Of a stretch of 64,000 bases of DNA, positions 9,339 to 17,975 are shown one piece after another. Origin of the DNA: Arsukibacterium sp. MJ3. GTDB lineage: Bacteria > Pseudomonadota > Gammaproteobacteria > Enterobacterales > Alteromonadaceae. Positions within the stretch are counted from its first letter, which is position 1, and each line of letters starts with the position of its first letter. The notes under the pieces were generated by a model. The model saw only the letters and a list, made by a program, of their open reading frames with translations. It was not told the DNA's origin and did not search any database. Where the stretch lies: NCBI RefSeq assembly GCF_000987765.1, contig NZ_LAHP01000001.1, positions 124,001-188,000 of the forward strand, written 5' to 3'. The translations under genes and the position numbers were made by a program.

Positions 9339-10334
9339 ATGAGCAGGATTAAACGCTTAGCAGTATTAACATCGGGTGGCGATGCGCCAGGAATGAATGC
9401 CTGTATCCGGGCTATCCAGTTAACCGCCAGTGCTTGTAATATCGAGGTAATTGGCTTTATGCACGGTTTTAATGGCTTGCTGGAGCAAGAGTATCTGATG
9501 CTACATGAACAGCATGTCAATAATATTATTCAGCGCGGCGGTACTATTCTCAAAAGCGCCCGTTGTCCTGCGCTGGAGCAAGCAGGTGGGCCAGCTAAGG
9601 CGGCAACTGTATTGCAACAGCTTAATATTGACGCACTGATTATTATTGGAGGCGATGGCAGTTTTCGTGGTGCCATGGCTATTAGCCAACATTATCATGG
9701 CCAATTAATGGGCGTACCAGGCACTATTGATAACGATGTGGATGGAACTGACAATACCATTGGTTTTGCTACTGCTATTGATACAGCACTAGACGCTATT
9801 GATAAAATACGGGATACCGCCGATGCTTTTGAGCGCATGTTTTTAATTGAATTAATGGGACGCCACAGTGGTTACTTAAGCCTGGCAGCCGGAATAGCGG
9901 CAGGCGCAGAGCAAATTATTTGCCCCGAATTTGGCCCGTTAAGCCCGGATAATTTAAAACACCTTATTATCCCAATGCAACACGCTCAATTATTGAGCGC
10001 AAAAGCCAGTTACTTAATCGTAGTGGCTGAAAACAGCTACCCTGGTGGCACTACGGCTTTGGCTGATGACCTAACCAAGGCCAGCGGCATTGAATGTCGT
10101 GCCTGTATTTTGGGGCATATTCAGCGGGGAGGTAGCCCGGTTGGCGCTGATCGTATTTTGGCTACCAAACTGGGCGCTTATGCGGTTGAACAATTATTGC
10201 AAGGGGCAAGCCTGATGATGGCAGGTGAAATTAATGGTCAGGCCGGTTTGTATCCGCTGAAAAAAACCGGCGACAGGACCAAAGCTATTGATCCCTTTCT
10301 AGTGCGCTGGCAACAACAAATAGGCAGCTTTTAA
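9339..10334 (+). CDS. pfkA: 6-phosphofructokinase (ATP type)
   Basis: Phosphorylates fructose-6-phosphate to fructose-1,6-bisphosphate. The 331-aa protein has VLTSGGDAPGMNACIRA (ATP binding), GGDGSFRGA near residue 104, GVPGTIDNDVDGTDNTIGF (catalytic Asp) and LMGRHSGYLSL. The Gly in GGDGS (rather than GGDDT) favours ATP over pyrophosphate as donor; this is a family rule, not tested here. The frame is open to 9261, and an ATG at 9327 is also possible. 9339 gives the standard N-terminus MSRIKRLAVLTSGGDAPG. It lets the cell run the Embden-Meyerhof route beside the Entner-Doudoroff route. Confidence 0.93.
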   Translation: MSRIKRLAVLTSGGDAPGMNACIRAIQLTASACNIEVIGFMHGFNGLLEQEYLMLHEQHVNNIIQRGGTILKSARCPALEQAGGPAKAATVLQQLNIDALIIIGGDGSFRGAMAISQHYHGQLMGVPGTIDNDVDGTDNTIGFATAIDTALDAIDKIRDTADAFERMFLIELMGRHSGYLSLAAGIAAGAEQIICPEFGPLSPDNLKHLIIPMQHAQLLSAKASYLIVVAENSYPGGTTALADDLTKASGIECRACILGHIQRGGSPVGADRILATKLGAYAVEQLLQGASLMMAGEINGQAGLYPLKKTGDRTKAIDPFLVRWQQQIGSF

Positions 10335-10340
10335 GCTGCC
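10323..10340. terminator. Possible hairpin over the pfkA stop codon
   Basis: GGCAGCTT followed by its complement AAGCTGCC with a very short loop. The stop codon of pfkA is inside the hairpin. There is no good T run on either strand, so termination is doubtful. It lies between convergent genes pfkA and the LytTR regulator. Confidence 0.4.
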
Positions 10341-10348
10341 AGCGTTAT

Positions 10349-11167
10349 TTAGTGGCTAAAAACCTGTTTAACCCTGTCCTTATAGCTGCGGCTTACTTTA
10401 ACAGCCTGACCATTGGTGAGCATCAGCTGATGCTCACCATTAGACAACATTTGCAGTTTAGCAATGGTATGAACATTAACAATGGCAGAGCGATGCACTC
10501 GAACAAATAACTTTGGATCCAATTCTTGTTCAAGTTCTTTCATAGTACGGCGTAAAATATGGGTTTGACGGTCTTTAGTATGAATACACATGTAATCACC
10601 GGCCGCATCAACCCAATCTATCTCTGCTACCGGAACCCGGGTTATTTCGCCGCTGTCTTTAATACTAATCGCTTCAGGGTAACGATCATTTACCACCGGC
10701 TCTGATTTATCAAGCCGCTGTAAAATATTACCGGCTTCATCCCCGGTTAGCTTTGCTACTGCTGCGGCTAACTGGCCTTTATGTTTTTGACTGTCGGCTG
10801 CAGCATGAAATTTTAACACCTTATTTACTGCTGCAGTTAAGCGTTCAGGTGCCACCGGTTTTAACACATAATCTAATGCATTTACTTCAAAGGCATTAAA
10901 CGCATAATGATCGTAAGCTGTCACAAAAACAATATAAGGTAGACGAACCTGTTTTTGCTGTAAGGTTTTTAACACCGCAAAGCCGTCCATTCCCGGCATC
11001 TCGACATCGAGAAACACGACATCAGGCTTTAATTCCAGAATACGTTTTACGGCTTCATCACCATTACTACACTCAGCCACCACGTCAAGTTCTGCAAAAG
11101 CAGCCAATCGTACCAACATGCCTTTGCGCGCCAGTGGCTCATCATCTACTACTATTACTTTCAACAT
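10349..11167 (-). CDS. LytTR-family response regulator
   Basis: DNA-binding response regulator (272 aa). The receiver domain covers about residues 1-120, with acidic pair D8/D9, phospho-acceptor Asp54 in FLDVEMPGMDG, Thr in FVTAYD and Lys in YVLKP. A LytTR DNA-binding domain covers about residues 165-270 (VDAAGDYMCIHTKD, HILRRTMKELE, FVRVHRSAIVN). Its start lies inside the 3' end of the sensor kinase gene (26-nt overlap), so the two are translated together. Together they resemble the LytS/LytT or YehU/YehT type. The signal and target genes are unknown. Confidence 0.92.
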   Translation of the reverse strand: MLKVIVVDDEPLARKGMLVRLAAFAELDVVAECSNGDEAVKRILELKPDVVFLDVEMPGMDGFAVLKTLQQKQVRLPYIVFVTAYDHYAFNAFEVNALDYVLKPVAPERLTAAVNKVLKFHAAADSQKHKGQLAAAVAKLTGDEAGNILQRLDKSEPVVNDRYPEAISIKDSGEITRVPVAEIDWVDAAGDYMCIHTKDRQTHILRRTMKELEQELDPKLFVRVHRSAIVNVHTIAKLQMLSNGEHQLMLTNGQAVKVSRSYKDRVKQVFSH

Positions 11168-12242
11168 GGTTTGCTTCCACTTGCTCTAGCTGTAAAGGGA
11201 TCCTAATGTTGACTTTTAGCCCCTTGGGCTCGTTGTGCGTCAGCACCAGGGCAAAATCATTATCGTAAAGTGCTGCCAGGCGCTCTTTCGTGTTAACTAA
11301 ACCTACCCCGCTGGCGTTATTCTTCGGAATACCGTCACTTATTGGCATACCAGGGCCATTATCTGATACTTCTAACAGTAAATCGTGACCGAATTTTTTC
11401 GCGGTTATAACAATAGCGCCGCCATTAACCTGGCTTGCTACCGCGTATTTAATCGCATTTTCAATTAATGGTTGCAGAATTAAACTGGGCACTAATGCCC
11501 GCTCAGTGCCTGATTCAATATCAAATGCAATAGATAACCGCTCGGAAAACCTGACTTTTTCAATCTCAAGATATAATTTCGCGGCATAAAGTTCTTGCTC
11601 TAGCGGTACCCGGTTTATCGGGTCTTTATAAAGCGAGTAGCGTAAAAAATCGCTTAACCGGGTAACCATTTTGTTGGCGGTGTCAGTTTCGTTAATCAGT
11701 ACCAGCGTCGAGATTGCATTTAAGGTATTAAACAAAAAATGCGGATTAAGTTGATACCGTAACATCTTTAATTGCGCTTCATGGGCTTTGTTGGTTGCCG
11801 TCAGTGACTTCTGCTTTTCCAGTTGCAAGGTCTGATAGTATTTAATACCAAAATACAAACCGCTCCAGCTTAACATAACGTAAAATGCTACCGGTGTATC
11901 TTTAATATACTGCAACCATTCGTCCGGGCGATAACCGTGACGATATATTTCCCAGTAATTAAAATTTCTTACGCTAGTCCATATGGCGGCGATCAATAAC
12001 GCTAATACGAATATTAACAGGATCATCCGCCAGGGTTGCCAAAACCAAATTCGCTGATAGATGTAACGTAGTGGAATAGTAATTAGCCAGCCCGCATAGG
12101 CATCTAATGCCACGACAATTAAATAGGCGTCACGCGTTTCCTGTACCAGTGAACCTAAATAGTTAACAATGGCAAAGCCTAGCCACCCCAGACTATGCAG
12201 GATCCAAAATTGGCGGTTTCTATCTTCAAACAGTTTATACAA
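11142..12242 (-). CDS. LytS-type sensor histidine kinase
   Basis: Membrane histidine kinase (366 aa) of the His_kinase (PF06580) class. Four hydrophobic segments occupy about residues 10-135, followed by a short helix and the phospho-acceptor segment NPHFLFNTLNAI near residue 170. The HATPase domain shows ILQPLIENAIKYA and DNGPGMP. There is no recognised periplasmic sensor domain. It is the first gene of a two-gene unit with the LytTR regulator. The gap upstream to the thioesterase is about 125 nt. Confidence 0.92.
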   Translation of the reverse strand: MYKLFEDRNRQFWILHSLGWLGFAIVNYLGSLVQETRDAYLIVVALDAYAGWLITIPLRYIYQRIWFWQPWRMILLIFVLALLIAAIWTSVRNFNYWEIYRHGYRPDEWLQYIKDTPVAFYVMLSWSGLYFGIKYYQTLQLEKQKSLTATNKAHEAQLKMLRYQLNPHFLFNTLNAISTLVLINETDTANKMVTRLSDFLRYSLYKDPINRVPLEQELYAAKLYLEIEKVRFSERLSIAFDIESGTERALVPSLILQPLIENAIKYAVASQVNGGAIVITAKKFGHDLLLEVSDNGPGMPISDGIPKNNASGVGLVNTKERLAALYDNDFALVLTHNEPKGLKVNIRIPLQLEQVEANHVESNSSR

Positions 12243-12368
12243 GGAAATAACCCGGGTTATGGCTGTTTGCCGATTATAACCAACAAGCCGCTTAAAACCT
12301 TCACACTTAAACTGATTTCAGCAGACATTAATCGCAATTAAGCAGTATTGCGGCTAATGCCAGCATAA

Positions 12369-12785
12369 TTAGAAATCTGCAAGCACCGGTGTAGGTTTAC
12401 GATCGGCGCCTAAAGCAACAAAAGTAAAATTACCCGAAATAGCTTTATGTTGATCGTCGTGATACATATCTTCGACAAAAATATCGACGTGTACCTTAAT
12501 ACTTGTGCGTCCAACCTGTTCAATTTTGGCAACAAGCTCAATAATTGTACCGGCGGGGATCGACTCTTTAAAATCAACCCGATCTGAACACACCGTAACC
12601 AGGGGTTTACGACAAAACCGGGTTGCCGCGATAAAAGCCGCTTCATCCATCCAGGCTAAGGCTTCCCCACCAAACAAGGTATTGTGATGGTTGGTTCGTC
12701 CCGGAAACACAGTTTTGGTTACCCGGGTAACGGCGTGAGCCATTCGTTTGGCTATCAGGGCTTCACTGGGTGGCGCGTTTGACAT
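12369..12785 (-). CDS. Acyl-CoA thioesterase (hotdog fold)
   Basis: Small acyl-CoA hydrolase of the YciA/BACH hotdog family (138 aa). The segment VFPGRTNHHNTLFGGEALAW with the following MDEAAFIAA carries the conserved Asn/Gly and acidic residues of the active site. DRVDFKESIPAGTIIELVAKI is the typical second half, described here by its core DFKESIPAG. It acts on cytoplasmic acyl-CoA; chain-length preference is not readable from sequence. It is a single gene with its own upstream gap. Confidence 0.88.
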   Translation of the reverse strand: MSNAPPSEALIAKRMAHAVTRVTKTVFPGRTNHHNTLFGGEALAWMDEAAFIAATRFCRKPLVTVCSDRVDFKESIPAGTIIELVAKIEQVGRTSIKVHVDIFVEDMYHDDQHKAISGNFTFVALGADRKPTPVLADF

Positions 12786-12984
12786 AAGCTACTCGCTGTT
12801 AAGAGATATAAAAAGAGTTTCACAGGCCGTCAGTGCGCACGGTGGCCCTTATTATAACAGCCCTTATCACGCTATCGGTATTTACATCTGCTAAAATTGG
12901 CCCAAATAATGATCGTACCTAAATAGTGAACACGGTGGTGGGCTTAATCGCCCATAGCGGCAAATTCCCCCTTATGGAGGTGTA

Positions 12985-14820
12985 ATGAACGTAGTCAGTT
13001 ACCAGTTAAAAATACACGATGTGGCCAGCCATCAAATTGAAATTAGCTTAACCTTTATGCCACGTTACAATGTTCATCAGCTAAGCATGCCAGCCTGGAT
13101 CCCCGGCAGCTATATGATCCGCGATTTTGCCAAACACTTGCTGGCGATTAGCGCTACTGATGCTACCGGCCCACTGTTGCTAGAGCAACAAGATAAACAA
13201 CGCTGGCAACTGCAATGCCGGCAACAGCTTGTTACGGTAACTTACTTTGTGTATGCGTTTGATATGTCGGTGCGCGCTGCCTATATTGACGATGAACTTG
13301 CCGTGCTAAACCCCGCGGCACTCTGCCTGGCGGTAAGTGATTTAACCGCCCTTCCCCAGCAAATTGTGTTACCAAAACCAGCGGCAGTTGAGGCAAAAAA
13401 ATGGCGAGTGGCAACGTCTTTAACCGCGGTTAATGGCACACTGGCACTGGGTTTTGGTACTTATCAAGCGGCGGATTACGACGCTTTAATTGACAGCCCC
13501 ATTCTGGCTGGCATTTTCAGCGTGCAGCAATTTAAAATTAATACAGTACCGCATTATCTGGTGGTAACCGGTGATAATTTAGCTGACTTAACGCGTTTTA
13601 GTAACGACTTACAGCGAGTTTGTCAGCAGCAGGTTAAGGTATTTAATGGCTTACCGACTGATTTAACGCAGTACTGGTTTTTATTATGGGTAACTGAGCA
13701 AGGTTATGGCGGCTTAGAACATCGGCAGTCAACCTTATTACTGTGTAACCGCTATGATTTACCGGCAACGGGTAGCAACGCGCCCGACGATAATTATCAG
13801 CAATTGCTGGCGCTGTGCAGCCATGAGTATTTTCATACCTGGTGGGTAAAGCGCTTAAAGCCAGCCGAGTTTAGCCCTTATCAGTTAGCTGCTGAACAAT
13901 ACAGTAGCCAGCTATGGCTGTACGAAGGCGTTACTTCTTACTTCGATGATCTTGCGCTGGTGCAAAGTGGGTTAATTAGCCCGCAGCGCTACCTTAGCTC
14001 ACTTGAAAAAGTAATAAGCCGTGTTAACCGTAGCCCGTCTGATAGCCAGCAAAGCTTGGCAGAAAGCAGTTTTAATGCCTGGAGTAAATTTTATAAACAA
14101 GACGAAAATGCCATTAATGCCGTGGTAAGTTACTATGCCAAAGGCGCATTGCTGGCGTTATGTTTAGACGCATCGTTGCAAACGCAAGGCAGCTCGATGC
14201 AGCAACTTTGCCAGCATATGTATCAGCACTATTTAAGCAGCGGGACCAATGAGCAAAGCCTGTTCGATAGTCTGGAGGCTATGGGCTTTAGTGAGCTGGC
14301 TAATGTCACTGTTTCCTGGGTTAACCACAGCGCACCACTACCTTTGATTAACGCCGCTAACCAATTGGGGCTTTCACTTAGTTTTCGGCCAGCAGAAAAT
14401 CATACCGACTTAAGTGGCCCGGCAACGGATAACAACAACAGCAATTTGCTACCGGCTAGCCTGGCCGCCGGGGTGAAACTGCAACAAGGGTTGCTGACGA
14501 TTACTCAGGTTATTAATGGTGGTGCAGCGCACCTAGCCGGGATAATGGTTGGCGATCAGTTATTGGCACTTGCCGGCTGGAAAATCACTGAGCAAAGCCT
14601 GCAGCCGCTGTTACAACGATTACCCACCGGATCGGTACAGCCACTAACGCTTTACCGTAAAGACCGTTTGCTAACGCTTCAATTACCCATTCAGGTTGCT
14701 GAGCCAAAAATTGCCAACCTGCGCATTATTGATGGCAATAAAGCCAGTAAATGGTTACAACAACCGCTGGTTATTCCGTTAATAGCAATTGCGGATCAAG
14801 TCGTTCCTGCAGCCAGTTAA
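12985..14820 (+). CDS. M61-family peptidase with PDZ domain
   Basis: Glycyl-aminopeptidase-like M61 metallopeptidase (611 aa). The zinc motif HEYFHTWWVKRL is near residue 280, and the third ligand Glu is in LYEGVTSYFDDL about 32 residues later. An N-terminal beta-sandwich precedes it, with the family motif MPAWIPGSYMIRDFAKH near residue 35. A PDZ domain lies at about 500-570 (GVKLQQGLLTITQV, AHLAGIMVGDQLLALAGW). No clear signal peptide is seen, so it is probably cytoplasmic. GGAGG 7 nt upstream supports the start. Its last 50 nt overlap the convergent M23 peptidase gene. Confidence 0.93.
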   Translation: MNVVSYQLKIHDVASHQIEISLTFMPRYNVHQLSMPAWIPGSYMIRDFAKHLLAISATDATGPLLLEQQDKQRWQLQCRQQLVTVTYFVYAFDMSVRAAYIDDELAVLNPAALCLAVSDLTALPQQIVLPKPAAVEAKKWRVATSLTAVNGTLALGFGTYQAADYDALIDSPILAGIFSVQQFKINTVPHYLVVTGDNLADLTRFSNDLQRVCQQQVKVFNGLPTDLTQYWFLLWVTEQGYGGLEHRQSTLLLCNRYDLPATGSNAPDDNYQQLLALCSHEYFHTWWVKRLKPAEFSPYQLAAEQYSSQLWLYEGVTSYFDDLALVQSGLISPQRYLSSLEKVISRVNRSPSDSQQSLAESSFNAWSKFYKQDENAINAVVSYYAKGALLALCLDASLQTQGSSMQQLCQHMYQHYLSSGTNEQSLFDSLEAMGFSELANVTVSWVNHSAPLPLINAANQLGLSLSFRPAENHTDLSGPATDNNNSNLLPASLAAGVKLQQGLLTITQVINGGAAHLAGIMVGDQLLALAGWKITEQSLQPLLQRLPTGSVQPLTLYRKDRLLTLQLPIQVAEPKIANLRIIDGNKASKWLQQPLVIPLIAIADQVVPAAS

Positions 14821-15583
14821 TCCGCCAGTCAAGATGGGGGCCGGTAACCCGGCCACTGGCCCCTACTTCTGCCACTTTGTCACCTTGTCGCAGCTGCTGG
14901 CCAACACTGACATTAATAACATGTAAATGCATCAGGGTTGATGTCACGCCCATGCCATGGTCAATAATTAAGGTCAGGCCAGAAAAATATAAATCTTCGG
15001 CCAGTAACACTTCGCCATCCCAAGGCGCCAGCACAGGTGCACCAACGGGCGCTGCAATATCTAAACCAAAATGCGGGTTACGCGGTTCGCCATTAAATAC
15101 CCGTTGGCTGCCATATACGCCAGAAACGCGGCCTTCGGCTGGCCGTAGTGGCGCACTAAAAATAGCGGTATTAGCGGTTAAGGTATTACGTACAGCTTGT
15201 ACTTTGCGGGTATCATTTTTAATGCGCTCTGTCACTTCTGCCGGGGGGGTTACATACTTTTGCGCTACCCCGCTAATACGCTGAATATCGTACTGGCGGG
15301 CACTAAATGTCAGCGGCATAACGTTGCGACTGGCATCGGTTTTAACAATAGTCAGTTGGTGGTTAAGCGCGGCATCACGGCCGATGCCAAAAACAAAGCG
15401 CCCCTCTGGGGTAATGCTAAGTGGCTGGTTATTAAACCATACTTTAGCCCCAGCGGGCGCTTTACCCCGGATTAAGCTACCCTGGGTAAGCTTACCACTT
15501 AGCAATATCTCTTCAGCTGCCTGCACCACCAGCACAGTAGCCATGCTACTGCTGAGCAATAGCGCCTTTAGCCACACCTTCAT
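14771..15583 (-). CDS. M23 (LytM) peptidase, secreted
   Basis: Peptidoglycan endopeptidase-like protein (270 aa). An N-terminal signal peptide (KVWLKALLLSSSMATVLVVQA, then cleavage near AEE) sends it to the periplasm. The C-terminal M23 domain has the zinc motif HFGLDIAAP, then TLMHLHVIN (HLH), and HLDWRINW. All metal ligands appear present, so it is likely an active hydrolase rather than a degenerate activator. The start lies 38 nt inside the 3' end of the PTPS-like gene. The last 50 nt run antisense to the M61 gene end. Confidence 0.92.
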   Translation of the reverse strand: MKVWLKALLLSSSMATVLVVQAAEEILLSGKLTQGSLIRGKAPAGAKVWFNNQPLSITPEGRFVFGIGRDAALNHQLTIVKTDASRNVMPLTFSARQYDIQRISGVAQKYVTPPAEVTERIKNDTRKVQAVRNTLTANTAIFSAPLRPAEGRVSGVYGSQRVFNGEPRNPHFGLDIAAPVGAPVLAPWDGEVLLAEDLYFSGLTLIIDHGMGVTSTLMHLHVINVSVGQQLRQGDKVAEVGASGRVTGPHLDWRINWLQERLDPQLLLTE

Positions 15584-16403
15584 ATGCTACTACCTTATAG
15601 GTTTTACTGTTATCCATTGCCTTAAGTTCGCTGGCAATATAATCGGCCAAACATTCTACAGTGCTGTCACAAGGCACAATTTCACAATGACGCTGCGGGA
15701 TCACTAATTCAAACCATCCTTGGCTAGCCTGGTAGCGGAAACAATAAGCATCGGCCTGGCCAGCAAGTTGTTGCAATGCCGAACTGTCACATAGATCAGT
15801 TGCACTTCCTAAATAAATATCATGCCAACGTTCACTCCACTGTTTGTTAAGCCGTGGTGATAACATGCCATCGACATACAGTTGAATAGTCGAACGATGG
15901 CCATGGGCAATACGCTGACAATTACCATCGTGTTTTTTCAAACCATGGCTGTAGTGATAATAAAACCCATTGCTGGCTTCCGGGCGCAACGTCAGAACTA
16001 GCCGTTCCACATTGGCCGGTAACAAGGGTTTTATGTTTTCTTGCAGAAATTCGCTAACACTTTGCTCATTAATTTGCGTAGTGGCAATGCAGGCAAAAGC
16101 GTCAGCAGGTGAGGCTAAACTAATAGTGCCACGGTCACTGTTGTAGTGCACCACTGTAGCGGTGTCGGTAGCGCAGAGCGTTACTGCCTGGCAAGCTGTG
16201 GGTATAGCAAGTTTATGATCAACTAACTGATCTATAGCTTGTTTAATTACTTTTTTAACTTTGGCAAAATCGAATACCATGGCGGTATCATCTAAGCTAC
16301 CATGCAGTTCGGCATCAACAATATAACTCTCGCCCACCATGCCGCGTTTCAGGTCCAGGTAGGAAAAATCAATCACCGTTAAGGAATTTACAAATAATAT
16401 CAT
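15546..16403 (-). CDS. PTPS/QueD-like protein with two diverged halves
   Basis: Member of the 6-pyruvoyl-tetrahydropterin / 6-carboxytetrahydropterin synthase fold (285 aa, about twice a normal QueD). Residues 23-68 resemble the second half of QueD (GESYIVDAELHG, AMVFDFAKVKKVI, VDHKLAIP). Residues 130-215 resemble a first half with YYHYSHGLKKH, a Cys at 162 and HGHR at 167-170, the likely zinc/catalytic site. It therefore looks like a tandem duplication in which each half kept different motifs. The reaction is unknown; a queuosine or folate role would be inference. It is upstream of and overlaps the M23 gene. Confidence 0.75.
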   Translation of the reverse strand: MILFVNSLTVIDFSYLDLKRGMVGESYIVDAELHGSLDDTAMVFDFAKVKKVIKQAIDQLVDHKLAIPTACQAVTLCATDTATVVHYNSDRGTISLASPADAFACIATTQINEQSVSEFLQENIKPLLPANVERLVLTLRPEASNGFYYHYSHGLKKHDGNCQRIAHGHRSTIQLYVDGMLSPRLNKQWSERWHDIYLGSATDLCDSSALQQLAGQADAYCFRYQASQGWFELVIPQRHCEIVPCDSTVECLADYIASELKAMDNSKTYKVVAYEGVAKGAIAQQ

Positions 16404-16486
16404 CTGATAGTCCAGGCTAAGGCTGTTACAACAAGGCCCTAAGTATACCTGTTCAGCACTCTGGCGTTAAGAGCAAGCGGTTGTAT

Positions 16487-16756
16487 TTAGCGCTTATGTT
16501 CAGTTAACCAGCTGTTTAAAATACCCACCTGACCACACTTATGTGCAGCATACATCAACCGAATGGCATTACTAAGCAAGGTGCTGTCATTCCATTGGGT
16601 TTTTTGCTGGATCTCCTGATAACAGCTAAGTGCTTCAGGAGTTAAGTAGCCTCTAAGCTCTTTTTTGCCAGACTGTTGTTGGCGCTGCCGGTAGCGTTGT
16701 TGTTTTTCGGCATTACTCAGTGCTTGTTTATTGTCGCGGCTCATTGTTTTACTCAT
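16487..16756 (-). CDS. Small basic protein, possibly ribbon-helix-helix
   Basis: An 89-aa protein of unknown function. The N-terminal half is rich in Gln, Arg and Lys (SNAEKQQRYRQRQQQSGKK), then ELRGYLTPEALSCYQEIQQK has the strand-helix pattern of ribbon-helix-helix DNA-binding proteins. The start could also be 4 codons later (MSRDNK). It is divergent from fabA. The AEKQ-RYR-RQ motif resembles small replication or regulatory proteins, but this is only a resemblance. Confidence 0.6.
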   Translation of the reverse strand: MSKTMSRDNKQALSNAEKQQRYRQRQQQSGKKELRGYLTPEALSCYQEIQQKTQWNDSTLLSNAIRLMYAAHKCGQVGILNSWLTEHKR

Positions 16757-16897
16757 TACGTAGTTATTTATCGGGATAATAGTGCGTCGCTGCTACTCAC
16801 CAGCGTGCCGAAAAAAACAGCAAACCGACAAATCGGACTTGTTTGGCGTACAAGTGTTCGCTAAAGTGGCGCAGCAATTAGAATAGGTTAAACATAC

Positions 16898-17410
16898 ATG
16901 ACTAAGAATAGCTTTACAAAAGAAGATTTAATCGCTTGTGCAGCCGGTGAATTATTTGGTGAAGGTAACAGCCAGTTACCCTCTGATAACATGCTGATGA
17001 TGGACCGAGTTCTTCATATTTCTGAAGAAGGTGGCTTGTATGGCAAAGGACAAATTATTGCCGAACTGGATATTAGCCCGGAACTTTGGTTTTTTGCTTG
17101 CCATTTTAAAGGCGATCCGGTAATGCCAGGCTGTCTGGGACTAGATGCTATGTGGCAATTGGTAGGTTTTTTTCTTGGCTGGTGTGGTGGCCCCGGTAAA
17201 GGCCGGGCATTGGGTGTGGGTGAGGTTAAATTTACCGGCCAAGTTTTACCCAGCGCTAAAAAAGTGACCTACACCATTAATATGAAGCGGGTAATTAAAC
17301 GTAAATTATTTATGGGTATTGCCGATGGTATAGTTAGTGTTGATGGTCGTGACATTTATGCGGCTACCGATTTAAAAGTGGGTTTATTTCAAGATACCTC
17401 CAACTTTTAA
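16898..17410 (+). CDS. fabA: 3-hydroxydecanoyl-ACP dehydratase/isomerase FabA
   Basis: Dehydrates 3-hydroxydecanoyl-ACP and isomerises trans-2 to cis-3-decenoyl-ACP, the branch point to unsaturated fatty acids. The length is 170 aa (E. coli 172). The active-site segment [19 protein letters not shown] carries the catalytic His, and [14 protein letters not shown] follows with the Asp. [15 protein letters not shown] is the usual C-terminal strand. It is followed by an intrinsic terminator and convergent with rmf. The fabA-rmf neighbourhood is conserved in E. coli. Confidence 0.97.
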   Translation: MTKNSFTKEDLIACAAGELFGEGNSQLPSDNMLMMDRVLHISEEGGLYGKGQIIAELDISPELWFFACHFKGDPVMPGCLGLDAMWQLVGFFLGWCGGPGKGRALGVGEVKFTGQVLPSAKKVTYTINMKRVIKRKLFMGIADGIVSVDGRDIYAATDLKVGLFQDTSNF

Positions 17411-17420
17411 TCTAAGCTTA

Positions 17421-17459
17421 AAACAGCAAACCCCGGCCTAATGTCAGGGTTTGCTGTTT
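17421..17459. terminator. Intrinsic terminator between fabA and rmf
   Basis: A 13-bp perfect stem AAACAGCAAACCC / GGGTTTGCTGTTT with a 13-nt loop, starting 11 nt after the fabA stop and ending in TTTT. Its reverse side also ends in a T-rich stretch, so it could serve rmf as well. Confidence 0.88.
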
Positions 17460-17485
17460 TTAAATAGCGTTGATTGAGGTTCCAG

Positions 17486-17668
17486 TTAAAGGCCTTTGTT
17501 AAATAAACCGACGTTTCGGTCTTCCATTGCTTCTCGCCAACCTCCAAGCCACTGCGAGCGGGCATCTAAATTCTGATAAGGGCAAATTTCTTTGGAGCGT
17601 CCGGTAACACCAGCACGATAACCTTGAGCATGAGCACGTTCCAGACGATCACGTTTTTGTCTTTTCAT
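17486..17668 (-). CDS. rmf: Ribosome modulation factor
   Basis: 60-aa basic protein that drives 70S ribosomes into inactive 100S dimers in stationary phase. It is close to E. coli Rmf (55 aa). It shows RDRLERAHAQGYRAGVTGRS near the N-terminus, CPY in the middle, and the conserved SQWLGGWREAMEDR segment. The location next to fabA matches the E. coli order. Confidence 0.95.
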   Translation of the reverse strand: MKRQKRDRLERAHAQGYRAGVTGRSKEICPYQNLDARSQWLGGWREAMEDRNVGLFNKGL

Positions 17669-17938
17669 ACGGCAGTCTTCCTCAACTTTTTTAATGGGTA
17701 CAACTTTTTAATCGTTAATAGTACAACGCAATAATAACGGCGTTTATACCCTTTAATTGATAGCTGAGCAGTGGCGAAGGTTCAAACATAAATAACAGAT
17801 ATACTGCTTGACAAAAGCTAACAAGCTGAACTTGTTTGTCTTTTAAAGATAAATTTTTTTATACTTTATTACGCTAACTAAGCGTTTCTTATAACTGCTT
17901 TAATAAGTAGCTAAACGCACTGGTTAAACCATAAAAAA

Positions 17939-17956
17939 AGCTGCCGAAGCAGCTTA
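17939..17956 (-). terminator. Intrinsic terminator of the DUF3466 gene
   Basis: On the minus strand AAGCTGC, a TTCG tetraloop and GCAGCTT are followed by a run of seven T. It lies 20 nt after the DUF3466 stop codon. Confidence 0.88.
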
Positions 17957-17975
17957 TTATGAAAGGCGATGTAAT

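Noticed and set aside
14751-15284. Plus-strand ORF of 177 aa
   Set aside because: It lies opposite the M23 peptidase domain; its translation has no protein-like pattern and is rich in Ser/Thr/Arg.
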